Counted from the first letter of the stretch, positions 16,113 to 25,256 are shown. The stretch is 39,830 nucleotides of DNA from Nitrospina sp. (GCA_018702695.1 JABIYR010000099.1:1-39830); one strand, 5' to 3'. Notes: a model not told the origin generated them from the sequence alone. Numbers and translations: made by a program.

Positions 16113-18083
16113 TTAGAGTTCGGGGACATTAAAAAAGTTTCGCACCTCATCCAATTGGGATGTCACAGGACAAGGGGGTAACGAAGCAATGAATTGTTTC
16201 CCATAGCCGCGTCGCCTCATTCTAGAATCAAGAATTGAAACCACACCCGTGTCGGTCTTCTTTCGAATCAATCGTCCAAACCCCTGCTTCAACTGAATAA
16301 TCGCCCTGGGTATTTGATAATTTTTAAAGGGATCGATGTTCTGTCGCCTTAGTTCCTCGATACGAGCTTCCGTCAAGGGTTCTTTCGGCACATCAAAAGG
16401 CAGTTTGGTGATGATGACGCTTTGCAAGGCATCACCAGGAATATCAACCCCTTGCCAGAAAGAATTGGTTCCAAAAATAACAGAAGGTTTCTCTTTAAAT
16501 TTTTTTATCATCAGCCCCGTTGGCATTTCCCCTTGCCGGATAAGCGGAAACTGAAACTGTTGATCATCCAGCCTTTCATAAACCTGATTGAGAAGTGCGT
16601 AACTGGTGAACAAAATAAATGCTCTTCCTCCCGAAACGGCCACCAACTCCCGACATCGGTTAGCGATGCCCGTTACATAGTTACCCGCTTCATCCCCCGG
16701 CTCAGGGAGATCATCGGGAACATAAAGCAGAGCTTGCCTAGGATAGTCAAAGGGTGCCTCAAGTGCCAACTCATCATCTGGCTCGTAACCAATGCGTTCT
16801 TTGATAAACCCGAACCCTTTGGACGTGGTCAATGTTGCAGAGGTCATCACCAAACGATCTATTTTCTTAAACACCTGCTCATGCAATTCTTCCGCCACAT
16901 GAATGGGAACGCCTCGCAAGACTACACGCGGAAATCGTTTTCTTGATGAAATTTCCAACCAATACACATACCCCCGCATATGTTGGTTGAGGATAGCCGA
17001 AAGCGAATTATTGAATTCAAAACAGCGCTCAGCGGCGGCTGAAGCATCCACCCGATCCTCTTCCGAATGCAACGCCCCTTCTAAAGTTTTCAACCCTTCA
17101 CGCAAGGCTTCTAGAGGAATGTATATACTATTATCTAATAAAGGCGGTTTGTAGAACCGCAGAACTCGGTCATTCTTTCCATGCTCTTCCAAGAGGAGGT
17201 TGAAAAAGGCTTCAGCCGCCTGACGCGCCGCCATCACTAATTTGCGAAGATGTGGCACGGAGTCGTGATCGATCCGCGTCAACAGCCCTCTGCGAGTACG
17301 CGGGTTATGCAGGCGATCCAGATAATAAATCAAGCTAGAATTAGAAACCTCCAGCCCAAGAAACTGAGTCGCCGCCTCTTCAAGGTTTTGTGCTTCGTCA
17401 AAGATTACCGCATCGAAAGCCGGAAGCACCGCCCCGGCGTTGGCAACATTGGCAAAAAACAAATGATGATTGACGATCAATAGATGCGCCCCAAACCATT
17501 TCTTGCGCGCTTTAAAATAAAAACAAGACGAATGCGTTTCGCAGCTTTTCCCCAAACACAGATCTTTCTGCCGCCCCACCTCTTCCCATACCTGCGGAAG
17601 AACCTCAAAGGGAAGGTCACTGCGAAACCCGGTCTCGGTCTCTTCAGCCCAATTAAAAATACCTTCCCATTGGTTTTCTTCAGTTTCTTGAGTGAACAAG
17701 CCAGCCTGAGCCGAACGTTTCAACCTTCTGCGTGACAAATAGTTTTCGTTGCCCATGCACAAGGCATAACGAAAATCCAATCCCAACTGATCGCGAAGAA
17801 AAGGAATATCGTGATTTAGTATCTGATGCTGGAGGGTTTTGGTATACGTCGAGATCACTACTTTTTTGTTATTTGCTACCGCCCATAAAATAGCCGGGAT
17901 GAGGTAAGCCAGACTTTTCCCAGTCCCCGTTCCTGCCTCCACAATCAGATGATTGGCGTTGTCAAACGCGGCCTCCACCGCACCCGCCATATCCATTTGT
18001 TGCGAACGATATTCAAACCCTTCAAATTGCGAAGACAAGATGCCTTCTTTTCCTAAATAGTTTTCTACTCTCTTTGCAGTCAT
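16113..18083 (-). CDS. DinG/YoaA-type ATP-dependent DNA helicase (XPD family)
   Basis: A protein of 656 aa, superfamily 2 helicase. Walker A is AGTGTGKS (50-57), followed by PAILWA; the Walker B box reads DAVIFDEAQNLEEAA (DEAQ rather than DEAH). Cysteines for the [4Fe-4S] domain are present: CMGNENYLSRR and the cluster CLGKSCETHSSC. C-terminal motifs include MTSATL, SFWQGVDIPGDAL and QGFGRLIRKKTDTG. These fit the YoaA/DinG group, acting in DNA repair and removal of R-loops or damaged forks (family knowledge). It is monocistronic between convergent and divergent plus-strand genes. Confidence 0.9.
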   Translation of the reverse strand: MTAKRVENYLGKEGILSSQFEGFEYRSQQMDMAGAVEAAFDNANHLIVEAGTGTGKSLAYLIPAILWAVANNKKVVISTYTKTLQHQILNHDIPFLRDQLGLDFRYALCMGNENYLSRRRLKRSAQAGLFTQETEENQWEGIFNWAEETETGFRSDLPFEVLPQVWEEVGRQKDLCLGKSCETHSSCFYFKARKKWFGAHLLIVNHHLFFANVANAGAVLPAFDAVIFDEAQNLEEAATQFLGLEVSNSSLIYYLDRLHNPRTRRGLLTRIDHDSVPHLRKLVMAARQAAEAFFNLLLEEHGKNDRVLRFYKPPLLDNSIYIPLEALREGLKTLEGALHSEEDRVDASAAAERCFEFNNSLSAILNQHMRGYVYWLEISSRKRFPRVVLRGVPIHVAEELHEQVFKKIDRLVMTSATLTTSKGFGFIKERIGYEPDDELALEAPFDYPRQALLYVPDDLPEPGDEAGNYVTGIANRCRELVAVSGGRAFILFTSYALLNQVYERLDDQQFQFPLIRQGEMPTGLMIKKFKEKPSVIFGTNSFWQGVDIPGDALQSVIITKLPFDVPKEPLTEARIEELRRQNIDPFKNYQIPRAIIQLKQGFGRLIRKKTDTGVVSILDSRMRRRGYGKQFIASLPPCPVTSQLDEVRNFFNVPEL

Positions 18084-18182
18084 GACCGTGCATGGTACGG
18101 GGACAATTTAAAAAGCGCAAAATTAAATGGCCTTTCCACTAAAATAGTTTTTTTCACACTCCGTTCCGTTCTTCAAGCGGGG

Positions 18183-18212
18183 TTGAATTGTCAGGATGAC
18201 TTCCTTTATAGT
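18183..18212 (+). promoter_or_regulatory. Sigma70-like promoter before the SYLF gene
   Basis: TTGAAT (18183-18188) and TATAGT (18207-18212) with an 18 bp spacer, about 28 bp before the ATG at 18241. A GGAG ribosome site lies 7 to 8 nt before that ATG. Confidence 0.5.
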
Positions 18213-18240
18213 AGAGAGAGTTCATTCAACCGGAGCCAAC

Positions 18241-18954
18241 ATGAAAAGCCTTTTTCTCAGTATTGTCCTATCCCTGCTATGCACCTCCACCCTTTGGGCG
18301 CAAAATCAGGATGGTTCTAAACAAAGAAAATTATTGCGAACCGCTCAATGGGTTCTGCAAGAAGTTCAAAATTCCCCCGACCATAAAATTCCCAACAAAC
18401 TCATTTCTCAAGCCAAAGCGATTATTGTTTTCCCCACAATGGTGAAAGCCGGTTTTTTTGTTGGCGCTCGATACGGCAAAGGTTTTGCCTCAGTCCGATC
18501 TGAAGAAACGGGTGAATGGGGCTTGCCCGCTTTTCTTTATACCGCAGGCGGCAGTTTTGGTTTTCAATTTGGGGCCGAAGCGGTCGACCTGATTCTACTT
18601 GTCATGACACAGAGAGGATTAGAAGGTCTGCTCAATGAAAAATTCACGTTGGGGGGAGACATCGCCGTAGCCGTCGGCCCTGTTGGCCGTCATGCCGAAG
18701 CATCTGCCGATGTTTTCATGCAAGGTGAAATTTATTCCTACTCTCGAAGCAAGGGTATTTTTGGCGGGGTTTCGGTAAAGGGCACAATCATCACTTCAGA
18801 TGTCGATGCCAACCAAGCTTATTATGGAAAACCTTTAACAGCAGAGGCTATTCTGCTTGCCAATCAAGTTGGAACCATTCCCGAGTCAGGCAAACAGTTC
18901 ATAAAAATCTTCAACCATCTGGCTCCCTATAAAAACAAACCCAGCGCAGAATAG
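18241..18954 (+). CDS. Secreted SYLF (Ysc84) lipid-binding domain protein
   Basis: A protein of 237 aa starting at 18241, chosen because CCGGAGCC lies just upstream and because it begins with a signal peptide (MKSLFLSIVLSLLCTSTLWA, probable cleavage before QNQD). The longer frame from 18196 would bury the signal. The mature part is a SYLF domain: AKAIIVFPTMVKAGFFVGARYGKG, then FLYTAGGSFGFQFGAEAVDLILLVM and VAVGPVGRHAEA, ending in the YSRSKGIFGGVSVKG block. SYLF proteins bind phosphoinositides in eukaryotes; in bacteria they are periplasmic and of unknown function. It is flanked by a divergent helicase and a convergent CheX-like gene. Confidence 0.88.
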   Translation: MKSLFLSIVLSLLCTSTLWAQNQDGSKQRKLLRTAQWVLQEVQNSPDHKIPNKLISQAKAIIVFPTMVKAGFFVGARYGKGFASVRSEETGEWGLPAFLYTAGGSFGFQFGAEAVDLILLVMTQRGLEGLLNEKFTLGGDIAVAVGPVGRHAEASADVFMQGEIYSYSRSKGIFGGVSVKGTIITSDVDANQAYYGKPLTAEAILLANQVGTIPESGKQFIKIFNHLAPYKNKPSAE

Positions 18955-19034
18955 TGATAGCCGCCAGTTTCTGCGGTGATAGAGAGTTGAAATATTCAGC
19001 CTTCATTCGCTCATGACGAAAAACCGCAGAGGCT

Positions 19035-19526
19035 CTAGGACCCTGGTTTTTTGTGTAAAGTATCGTCTGTAGTACCAATCAGCTCCACCAGAATATTATC
19101 TTGACCGAAGGAAAGTATAATAGAGGGCGCTTTCTTTCTCAATACCGGTTGCATGTCCTTACCTTTGAGAATGGTGGGAAGCGAACGTTCGGTTCTCATG
19201 TTGATCGTTTTCAAATCCATATCAATATCGCCAAAGACGATGTTGGCAATTTCGCTGACTAGATCGCCGATGTCCTCGCTGTTCGAGTCCATCTCTACCC
19301 CTACGAATTTCATGGAGATCTTTTTGATCTGCTCATCGGTCAGCATGATCAGAAGAATAAAACTCACATCTCCAATGAAGGAAACAATTCCGAGCAAATC
19401 ATTATTAAAATCTTTACGAACCCCTTCAAACTTCACTTCTTCCTGGCAAATGCTGGTGAGCTTTCTTGAAACAGATATTTTTACTTGGTCAATAATTTGT
19501 CTAAGAGTCTGAGTATCGAGTTTCAT
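19035..19526 (-). CDS. CheX-like chemotaxis phosphatase domain protein
   Basis: A protein of 163 aa from the ATG at 19526; a TTG four codons upstream overlaps the purine-rich site AGAGAGG. It has the CheX/CheC-type signature E-x2-N in DLVSEIANIVFGDI, the residues that in CheX dephosphorylate CheY-P, and the flanking GIVSFIGDVSFILLIML strand pair. No chemotaxis genes lie nearby, so it may serve a single response regulator elsewhere. The CBS-domain gene ends 45 nt upstream on the same strand, so the two are probably co-transcribed. Confidence 0.7.
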   Translation of the reverse strand: MKLDTQTLRQIIDQVKISVSRKLTSICQEEVKFEGVRKDFNNDLLGIVSFIGDVSFILLIMLTDEQIKKISMKFVGVEMDSNSEDIGDLVSEIANIVFGDIDMDLKTINMRTERSLPTILKGKDMQPVLRKKAPSIILSFGQDNILVELIGTTDDTLHKKPGS

Positions 19527-19571
19527 TAAAATTTCCAACCTCTCTTAAGTTAATTGGTGAATTACAACGCA

Positions 19572-20027
19572 TTATTTTTTTGCCTTTTCATCCGCAATGA
19601 GCTGGTCACCGTAATTTCCAACTCGAATGAACAGCTCATCACCATTGCGAGATTTCTTAATCAGCTCCTCAGGAACCAGATCCATCACCGACACAATGCC
19701 TACGATCGAGCCATTTTCTTCCATCACCAAATGCTGCCGTCCAATCTCTGAGATCTTAATACAAGCATCTGCTTGAGACATATTGATGTCAACTGGATAG
19801 AGTGGTGAGGACATGATTTCCGCCACGCTCGTAGTTTTGGGGTCTTTTTTTCCCGTAATCTTTTGAATGATATCTTCTCGGGTGACAATTGCGATATATT
19901 CACCCTCTTTTTCAACCAGACAGGCGCTGACTTTGTCGGCATTAATTTTGTCGATGACTTCCTGAACCAGAGCCTGCTCAGAAACGCTATGAATGGTTCC
20001 ACTCAAAAAACTTTTTAGAGTATTCAC
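19572..20027 (-). CDS. CBS-domain pair protein
   Basis: A protein of 151 aa made almost entirely of two CBS motifs (ACLVEKEGEYIAIVTREDIIQKI and HLVMEENGSIVGIVSVMDLV), which pair to form a Bateman module binding adenine nucleotides or similar ligands. There is no effector domain, so it would act as a stand-alone sensor or partner. The ATG at 20027 is preceded by an AGGAAAGGGGG purine run as ribosome site. The upstream non-coding stretch (20028-20270) holds a 14-bp palindrome at 20127-20140. Confidence 0.85.
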   Translation of the reverse strand: MNTLKSFLSGTIHSVSEQALVQEVIDKINADKVSACLVEKEGEYIAIVTREDIIQKITGKKDPKTTSVAEIMSSPLYPVDINMSQADACIKISEIGRQHLVMEENGSIVGIVSVMDLVPEELIKKSRNGDELFIRVGNYGDQLIADEKAKK

Positions 20028-20126
20028 ATTGCCCCCTTTCCTAAATCAAAATCACGATACAAATGAATATCTTTCTAATACCAGAATCACGCATTAAACG
20101 TCTGTGATCAAGAAAATTGTACCGCC

Positions 20127-20140
20127 AATATTATAATATT
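20127..20140. repeat. 14-bp AT-only palindrome
   Basis: AATATTATAATATT is perfectly self-complementary and carries a TATAAT on each strand. It sits about 100 bp before the CBS gene start in the non-coding stretch 20028-20270. It may be a -10 region or an operator; no good -35 was found on either strand. Confidence 0.4.
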
Positions 20141-20270
20141 TCACAAGTCATTGAATACGTTCACGAATTTTTGCGCTTAAGGTATCGAGTGTGATTTCAA
20201 CGATAAAATCTCAGCCGCACCGCAATCAGCACTCTGTAGGTATCGCTCTATTTGACCTCATACCTAATGA

Positions 20271-22085
20271 TCAGTCGAGTTCAAATTCATCTTTCCAGTT
20301 ACTGTCTTCTGCCAGAGGTTTCTGTTCTTTTTTATCGAGCACAAAATTTTCTAGCACCAGCGTGTCCATTTCTGTGCGCATGAAACAGCGAAAGGCTTGC
20401 TCTGGCGTGCAAACAATCGGCTCGCCACGAACATTGAATGAGGTATTGATCAAAACCGCACATTGCGTATTTTTTTCAAACTCCTTGATCAGTTCATAAA
20501 ATTTGGGGTTGGTTTCAGCATGAACCGTTTGAATGCGAGCCGAATAGTCCACATGGGTGATAGCTGGTATCTGCGATCGGGGAATATTCAACAGGTCGAT
20601 ACCGAATAAACCTTTATGCTCTTCATTCATCGCTAACCGTTTGTCCTCGCGCACCCCGGCCACCATCAGCATATAAGGGCTTTCTGCCTCAATATCAAAC
20701 CATTCCTGCACTTTTTCCGCTAGGACAGCGGGAGCAAAGGGACGAAATGATTCGCGGTATTTAATTTTCAGGTTCATCGTTGACTGCATTTTGGGATTAC
20801 GTGGGTCGCCGATTATACTCCGCCCTCCTAAGGCACGCGGGCCAAACTCCATCGCTCCCTGAAACAAGCCTATTATTTTTCCGGCTTGCAAATCTTTCGC
20901 AACCGCCGGAGCCAATTGCGAGTCTTCATAGTATTGATAAGGAATGTCGTTCTCGTCCAAATATTTTCGGATCGCATCGTCCTCATATTTTGGCCCCAGA
21001 TAAGACCCGCGCATTGAGTCTTTGCCATTTGTTACGCGCTCATTTCCCAGCATCTGATACCAGATACTCAGCGCCACTCCCAAAGCCCCTCCAGCATCGC
21101 CTGCCGCGGGTTGCACCCAGATATTGTCAAAGATTTTTTCTTTAAGAATCTTGCCATTACCCACGCAATTTAACGCCACTCCTCCGGCGAGACACAGGTT
21201 TTTCATGCCCGTAAACTCTCGGATATGCCGCGCCATCTTAATCATTATCGTTTCCGTCACCTTTTGCAGGGAAGCCGCGATATCCATTTCTTTTTGAGTC
21301 AACTGCGTTTCAGATTTGCGCGCCGGGTGACCGAACACCGAGGCAAATTTTTTATTGGTCATGGTCATACCGCCCATATAATCAAAATAATCCATATTCA
21401 TTCTAAAGGAGCCATCTTCCTTAAGGTCGATCAGGCGGTCCAAAATCAGGTCTGCATATTTGGGTTCCCCATAGGGCGCCAACCCCATGACCTTATATTC
21501 ACCGCTGTTCACCTTGAAGCCGAGATAATAGGTGAACGCTGAATACAACAGACCTAGGGAGTGGGGGAAATGCAACTCCTGCAACAATTCGATTTTATTG
21601 TCTTTGCCCTGAGCAATACTGCTTGTCGCCCATTCGCCCACACCATCCATCGTTAGAATGGCCGCCTCCTGAAACGGAGAAGGAAAGAACGCGCTGGACG
21701 CATGCGACTCGTGATGCTCGTTGAACAAAACAGGCCCTTTATAGCCTAAATCTTTGCGGATATTAGCCCGAGTCCAAATCTTGTCTTTCAACCAGATTGG
21801 CATGGCCGACAAATATTGTCGTAGACCCTTCGGAGCGATACACAGGTAGGTTTCCAGAATGCGCTCGAATTTAATAAACGGCTTGTCATAAAACCCAACA
21901 TAGTCCAAATCTGAGACTTCGATGCCACCTTGTTGAAGGCAGAACGCCACCGCTTTATGGGGAAAAGATGCATCGTGCTTCTTGCGTGTAAAGCGTTCTT
22001 CCTGAGCCGCCGCTATGATGGTGCCGTCTTGCACCAAGCAAGCCGCCGAGTCATGATAAAAGGCAGAGATTCCTAGAATATTCAA
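20271..22085 (-). CDS. NodU/CmcH-type carbamoyltransferase
   Basis: A protein of 604 aa, typical length for the family. The N-terminal Kae1/HSP70-like domain opens with MNILGISAFYHDSAACLV and includes QEERFTRKKHD, NEHHESHASSAFF and TMDGVGEW. The C-terminal YrdC-like domain includes GLFQGAMEFGPRALGGRSI, the RESFRPFAPAVL block and FNVRGEPIVCTPEQA. These enzymes use carbamoyl phosphate and ATP to O-carbamoylate sugars or antibiotics. It is the last gene of a six-gene minus-strand run, 12 nt after the DUF4149 gene; no sugar-biosynthesis genes adjoin it here, so the acceptor is unknown. Confidence 0.93.
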   Translation of the reverse strand: MNILGISAFYHDSAACLVQDGTIIAAAQEERFTRKKHDASFPHKAVAFCLQQGGIEVSDLDYVGFYDKPFIKFERILETYLCIAPKGLRQYLSAMPIWLKDKIWTRANIRKDLGYKGPVLFNEHHESHASSAFFPSPFQEAAILTMDGVGEWATSSIAQGKDNKIELLQELHFPHSLGLLYSAFTYYLGFKVNSGEYKVMGLAPYGEPKYADLILDRLIDLKEDGSFRMNMDYFDYMGGMTMTNKKFASVFGHPARKSETQLTQKEMDIAASLQKVTETIMIKMARHIREFTGMKNLCLAGGVALNCVGNGKILKEKIFDNIWVQPAAGDAGGALGVALSIWYQMLGNERVTNGKDSMRGSYLGPKYEDDAIRKYLDENDIPYQYYEDSQLAPAVAKDLQAGKIIGLFQGAMEFGPRALGGRSIIGDPRNPKMQSTMNLKIKYRESFRPFAPAVLAEKVQEWFDIEAESPYMLMVAGVREDKRLAMNEEHKGLFGIDLLNIPRSQIPAITHVDYSARIQTVHAETNPKFYELIKEFEKNTQCAVLINTSFNVRGEPIVCTPEQAFRCFMRTEMDTLVLENFVLDKKEQKPLAEDSNWKDEFELD

Positions 22086-22097
22086 TAGTGATGACAG

Positions 22098-22559
22098 TTA
22101 AAGTTTGAAGTTTATCGAGCTCAACCAGAGCAACCAAAGCCCAGCGAAAAGAACGGCCGCATTCAGTTTGACAGATAAAGAATGTAGAGTCTTGAATCGA
22201 GCTTCCAACTCAGGTTTGTCTGATTCGGAGGCCTCTCGTAATTTTTCTTTGATTATTTTTGCTTTCGGGTTCACAGCCAAACCCGCGCAAAGCGTCCCCA
22301 ACATCATGATGCCCCAGGCGCATCCCTTAAGACCCGCAGTTTCTATTCCCGTTAGCAATAGAACCATCAACACCAACGCTCCGCAAACATAACCGATTTT
22401 ATAATATCGAGGGAAAATGATGCCAATCAGTTCTCCAGCTTTTTCTCGCTCGAGGTTTTTAAAAACCACCGGAGCCACAAAAAAGGAAAAAAAGATAATA
22501 CTGCCTACCCAGCACACCAGACTCAGTAGATATATAAAATTTAATAACGTGGAACTCAT
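22098..22559 (-). CDS. DUF4149 (TMEM205-like) membrane protein
   Basis: A small membrane protein of 153 aa with four hydrophobic segments (about 5-30, 48-70, 77-95 and 132-150). The opening LLSLVCWVGSIIFFSFFVAPVVFKNL with its conserved W-x-G and F-x3-P is typical of DUF4149 proteins. A charged loop rich in Glu/Lys lies between segments 3 and 4. The function is unknown. It lies 9 nt after pyrF and 12 nt before the carbamoyltransferase. Confidence 0.75.
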   Translation of the reverse strand: MSSTLLNFIYLLSLVCWVGSIIFFSFFVAPVVFKNLEREKAGELIGIIFPRYYKIGYVCGALVLMVLLLTGIETAGLKGCAWGIMMLGTLCAGLAVNPKAKIIKEKLREASESDKPELEARFKTLHSLSVKLNAAVLFAGLWLLWLSSINFKL

Positions 22560-22568
22560 AATCGACGC

Positions 22569-23291
22569 TTATTCTTTCAGGTCAGGAATGGATTGGATCT
22601 CATTAATAATTTTTTGCGCCGCTTCTCTGGGGTTTTTTGCATCACGAATCGGCCTGCCAACAACGATGAGGTCAGCCCCGTCTTGTATCGCCTGAGACGG
22701 AGTGGCAATTCGGCTTTGATCGTCACCCGCCACAGAAGCCCATTGCGGGCGGATTCCCGGAACGATTATTTTGAACTCGACACCACATTTTTGTTTGACC
22801 CATTTTGATTCTTCTCCTGAGCACACCACTCCCGCACAACCGGAGTTTTGCGCTCGAATCGCACGGTCTAAAACCAGAGCCGCCGCATTGAGGTCTTCAC
22901 GAATCCCCAAACTTGCCAAAGAAGACGCGCTCGTGCTGGTAAGCACTGTTACCGCCAACACCTCCAAACCAGAACCTTTGACCTCTTCAGCCGTCTCAAG
23001 AATGGCTTCTCCTTCTGTCGAGTGAAGGGTGATATACCGGATTCCCAGTTTTTCAGCAGATCGCAACGCCCCTCTTACCGTCGCAGGAATATCGTGAAGC
23101 TTGAGATCTAGAAAAATACTGGCAGAAGAATGATCTTGTATCATCTTGATCACATCTGGCCCTTCGCTGATAAACAGCTCTAAACCGACCTTGAAGCAAC
23201 CCACCACCCCATCGAGCATTTTGACATAATGTTCCGCTTCTTTTGCGCTCGGAACATCCAAAGCAAAGATCAGTCGGTCTTGAGGATTCAT
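22569..23291 (-). CDS. pyrF: Orotidine 5'-phosphate decarboxylase
   Basis: A protein of 240 aa catalysing the last step of UMP synthesis. The conserved catalytic array is present: LIFALDVPSA at the start, FKVGLELF, IFLDLKLHDIP (the D-K-x-x-D-x-P motif), TLHSTEG, and the C-terminal VVGRPI phosphate-binding motif. The ATG at 23291 is preferred over one 19 codons upstream because AGGA lies 6-7 nt before it and because it begins the fold; the longer start would overlap the ATP-grasp gene. No other pyrimidine gene is adjacent. Confidence 0.95.
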   Translation of the reverse strand: MNPQDRLIFALDVPSAKEAEHYVKMLDGVVGCFKVGLELFISEGPDVIKMIQDHSSASIFLDLKLHDIPATVRGALRSAEKLGIRYITLHSTEGEAILETAEEVKGSGLEVLAVTVLTSTSASSLASLGIREDLNAAALVLDRAIRAQNSGCAGVVCSGEESKWVKQKCGVEFKIIVPGIRPQWASVAGDDQSRIATPSQAIQDGADLIVVGRPIRDAKNPREAAQKIINEIQSIPDLKE

Positions 23292-23328
23292 GCAATTCCT
23301 ATCATTAAAATTATTTAAGCGGAGTATA

Positions 23329-24303
23329 TCAAGATCCCAAATTTTCATGAGAGAAAAAATTCTCAGGAAAACGGGTCATCATCGAATGCGCTTTGATCTT
23401 TGACCTGACAGAACCTAGCTCTTGTCCAGCCAACTCCTTGTACATCTGCAAAGGCACATCCCCCCCGGCAGAAATCGTATGCACAAAACCACTGCCGAAG
23501 CGCAGGTTGGCATCGGTGAAATTAAATTTACCGCTCTTGTCAAGAATGCCCTGAATCGTGCAGGGGCCTGTCAAGCCCAGTTTAACCCCCAGAGATTTTA
23601 CTGAATCAATGATCGCAGAATCCATATGAATGCGGCTCGCCATCACCTCTCCACCCCGCACCGCCAACCGCTCACGCGGAACAATGAGCCGAGGCAAACC
23701 GTTTTGATCAAAAAAACAATCCACGCTAAATTCTTGCCCCGCGACATATTGTTGAAACACATGCTGAGGATATTTTTTCATATAGAATTCCAGATCGGTC
23801 TGATCTTCCACACGGAATACATTTTTACTGCCTTCGCCTCGACGCGGCTTGGCAATGAGCGGAAATGTCGGAGTGACTGCCATGTTTCCCGACAAATAAG
23901 TCTGTGGTGTGACAAAGCCTGCCGTTGTTAGAAATTCAAAAAACTCCCATTTATCGTGACAGGTTTCGATGGCATGGTTTTCCGGTATCCACAGGCGGCA
24001 ACCGCTTACACTCAATTCCTGACGGTGTGCCTGCATGAACTCAATGGATTTGTTGGTCAGCGGCACCAAGGCTGAAATCTTTTGCGCTTCGCAAAACCGG
24101 ATCAACCATTGCAAACATTCAGGGTCTGAGAAAAGAGGGCAAACCTGTGAATGGTCGGCCTCCTTAAAAGAAGGTGCCAACGCATCACTGTCCACACAGA
24201 ACAATTCAACGGCAGGCTCGAACCCCGCTTTTGCTTCTTGAAACGCCCTGACCAGAGTCACTCTCCAATGTGATGCCAGAAATAGTATTTTCATTGTTCG
24301 CAT
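23329..24303 (-). CDS. ATP-grasp protein (CarB-like, substrate unknown)
   Basis: A protein of 324 aa with the ATP-grasp plan: an N-terminal Rossmann-like lobe (MKILFLASHWR...LVPLTNKSIEFM), then CHDKWEFFEFLTTAGFVTPQTY, the ATP-binding strand FPLIAKPRRGEGSKNVF, QQYVAGQEFSVDCFF and the Mg-binding FNFTDANLRFGSGF. It resembles the CarB-like carboxylate-amine ligases seen in capsule and natural-product loci. The ATG three codons in (24294) is an alternative start. It lies upstream of pyrF and the NodU-type carbamoyltransferase in the same run, but a common pathway is only conjecture. Confidence 0.8.
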   Translation of the reverse strand: MRTMKILFLASHWRVTLVRAFQEAKAGFEPAVELFCVDSDALAPSFKEADHSQVCPLFSDPECLQWLIRFCEAQKISALVPLTNKSIEFMQAHRQELSVSGCRLWIPENHAIETCHDKWEFFEFLTTAGFVTPQTYLSGNMAVTPTFPLIAKPRRGEGSKNVFRVEDQTDLEFYMKKYPQHVFQQYVAGQEFSVDCFFDQNGLPRLIVPRERLAVRGGEVMASRIHMDSAIIDSVKSLGVKLGLTGPCTIQGILDKSGKFNFTDANLRFGSGFVHTISAGGDVPLQMYKELAGQELGSVRSKIKAHSMMTRFPENFFSHENLGS

Positions 24304-24332
24304 TTTAAAAATTTCTTTTTCTATTCATTTAT

Positions 24333-24884
24333 TTAGTACATCGAGAGGTGACCGATTTGCTTAATAATTTTTGCCGAGGCTCCCCAAATTCTGTGATGCC
24401 GAAACCAGTATACCACCCCTTCATCAACAGACTTGCTACCAACCTCTTTTTGTTGCGTGGCAAACAAAGAGGTGAATGGAATTTCCAAAACTTCTTCCAC
24501 CTCTTCTTCAGCTGGCTCATATTCAGGGGCCGAAGGCAGAACCGCAACAAAAGGGGTGACTTCAAAACCCAGCCTGGTATTAACAATGGGAAGCCTTCCC
24601 AATACATTTTCAGGCTCCACTCGAATACCAAGTTCTTCCTCTGTCTCTCTAAGAGCCGTGAACATGAGGTCCTCATCCTGCTCTTCAAACACGCCACCGG
24701 GAAAACTCATTTCCCCGGCATGGTGTTTAAGATGCCTAGCCCTTTGAGTCATCAACATATGAATTTTCTTAGGCTTAGGGTAAAGCATGACCATCACCGC
24801 CGCCCGCTGAGGGTGTGGCAGGGTTTCCTCTTGCACGACCGGATAATTCTTCTCTAAATTATGCTTGACTAAAAATAGATCCAT
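24333..24884 (-). CDS. Nudix hydrolase, CoA pyrophosphatase (NudL) type
   Basis: A protein of 183 aa. The Nudix box is GGVFEEQDEDLMFTALRETEEELGI, here cited by its key part ALRETEEELGI with the metal-binding REtxEE core. Just before it lies MTQRARHLKHHAGEMSFPGG, the UPF0035 signature that marks the CoA-pyrophosphatase subgroup (HAGQ-x-x-FPGG, with Glu replacing Gln). It probably cleaves CoA or acyl-CoA to phosphopantetheine and 3',5'-ADP. It is 29 nt before the ATP-grasp gene and 30 nt after the ArsC-like gene. Confidence 0.85.
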   Translation of the reverse strand: MDLFLVKHNLEKNYPVVQEETLPHPQRAAVMVMLYPKPKKIHMLMTQRARHLKHHAGEMSFPGGVFEEQDEDLMFTALRETEEELGIRVEPENVLGRLPIVNTRLGFEVTPFVAVLPSAPEYEPAEEEVEEVLEIPFTSLFATQQKEVGSKSVDEGVVYWFRHHRIWGASAKIIKQIGHLSMY

Positions 24885-24914
24885 TTTGCTTTTTATTGTG
24901 AGTCGTCAGTTTCC

Positions 24915-25256
24915 TCACCAAACCTTTTTATATTCTTCGATGTCAAACCCTACGGTGATCAAATCTTTATCGACCGCAATGGGACGCTTGATTAACCTGC
25001 CATTCGAAGCCAGTAAATCCACAGCCTGACTTTCGGTTAGGGTATTTATTTTATCCTTAATCTTCAATTCTCGATATTGAACTCCGCTGGTATTAAATAG
25101 TTTTTTCATCCCTTTGGATTTAATTGCCGCCTTGAGAACCTGCTTGGTCGGTGGTTTTTCCGTAATATCGATCAACTCAAATTTTATGTTCTTCTCCTCA
25201 AGAAAGCGAATCGCCTTACGGCAGGTACCACATTTATTATATGAATATAACTTCAT
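24915..25256 (-). CDS. ArsC/Spx family thioredoxin-fold protein
   Basis: A protein of 113 aa with a thioredoxin-like N-terminus MKLYSYNKCGTCRKAIRFLEE carrying a CxxC pair (CGTC), a KG-containing middle (AAIKSKGMKKLFNTSG) and the C-terminal NGRLIKRPIAVD motif typical of ArsC/Spx/YffB. The CxxC and lack of a clear arsenate-site arrangement suggest YffB/Spx-like rather than a proven arsenate reductase. It is the first gene of the six-gene minus-strand run. Confidence 0.85.
   Translation of the reverse strand: MKLYSYNKCGTCRKAIRFLEEKNIKFELIDITEKPPTKQVLKAAIKSKGMKKLFNTSGVQYRELKIKDKINTLTESQAVDLLASNGRLIKRPIAVDKDLITVGFDIEEYKKVW

Noticed and set aside
18955-19034. Rho-independent terminator between the convergent SYLF and CheX-like genes
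   Set aside because: Only a 4-bp stem (CCGC/GCGG) without a following T run is present.
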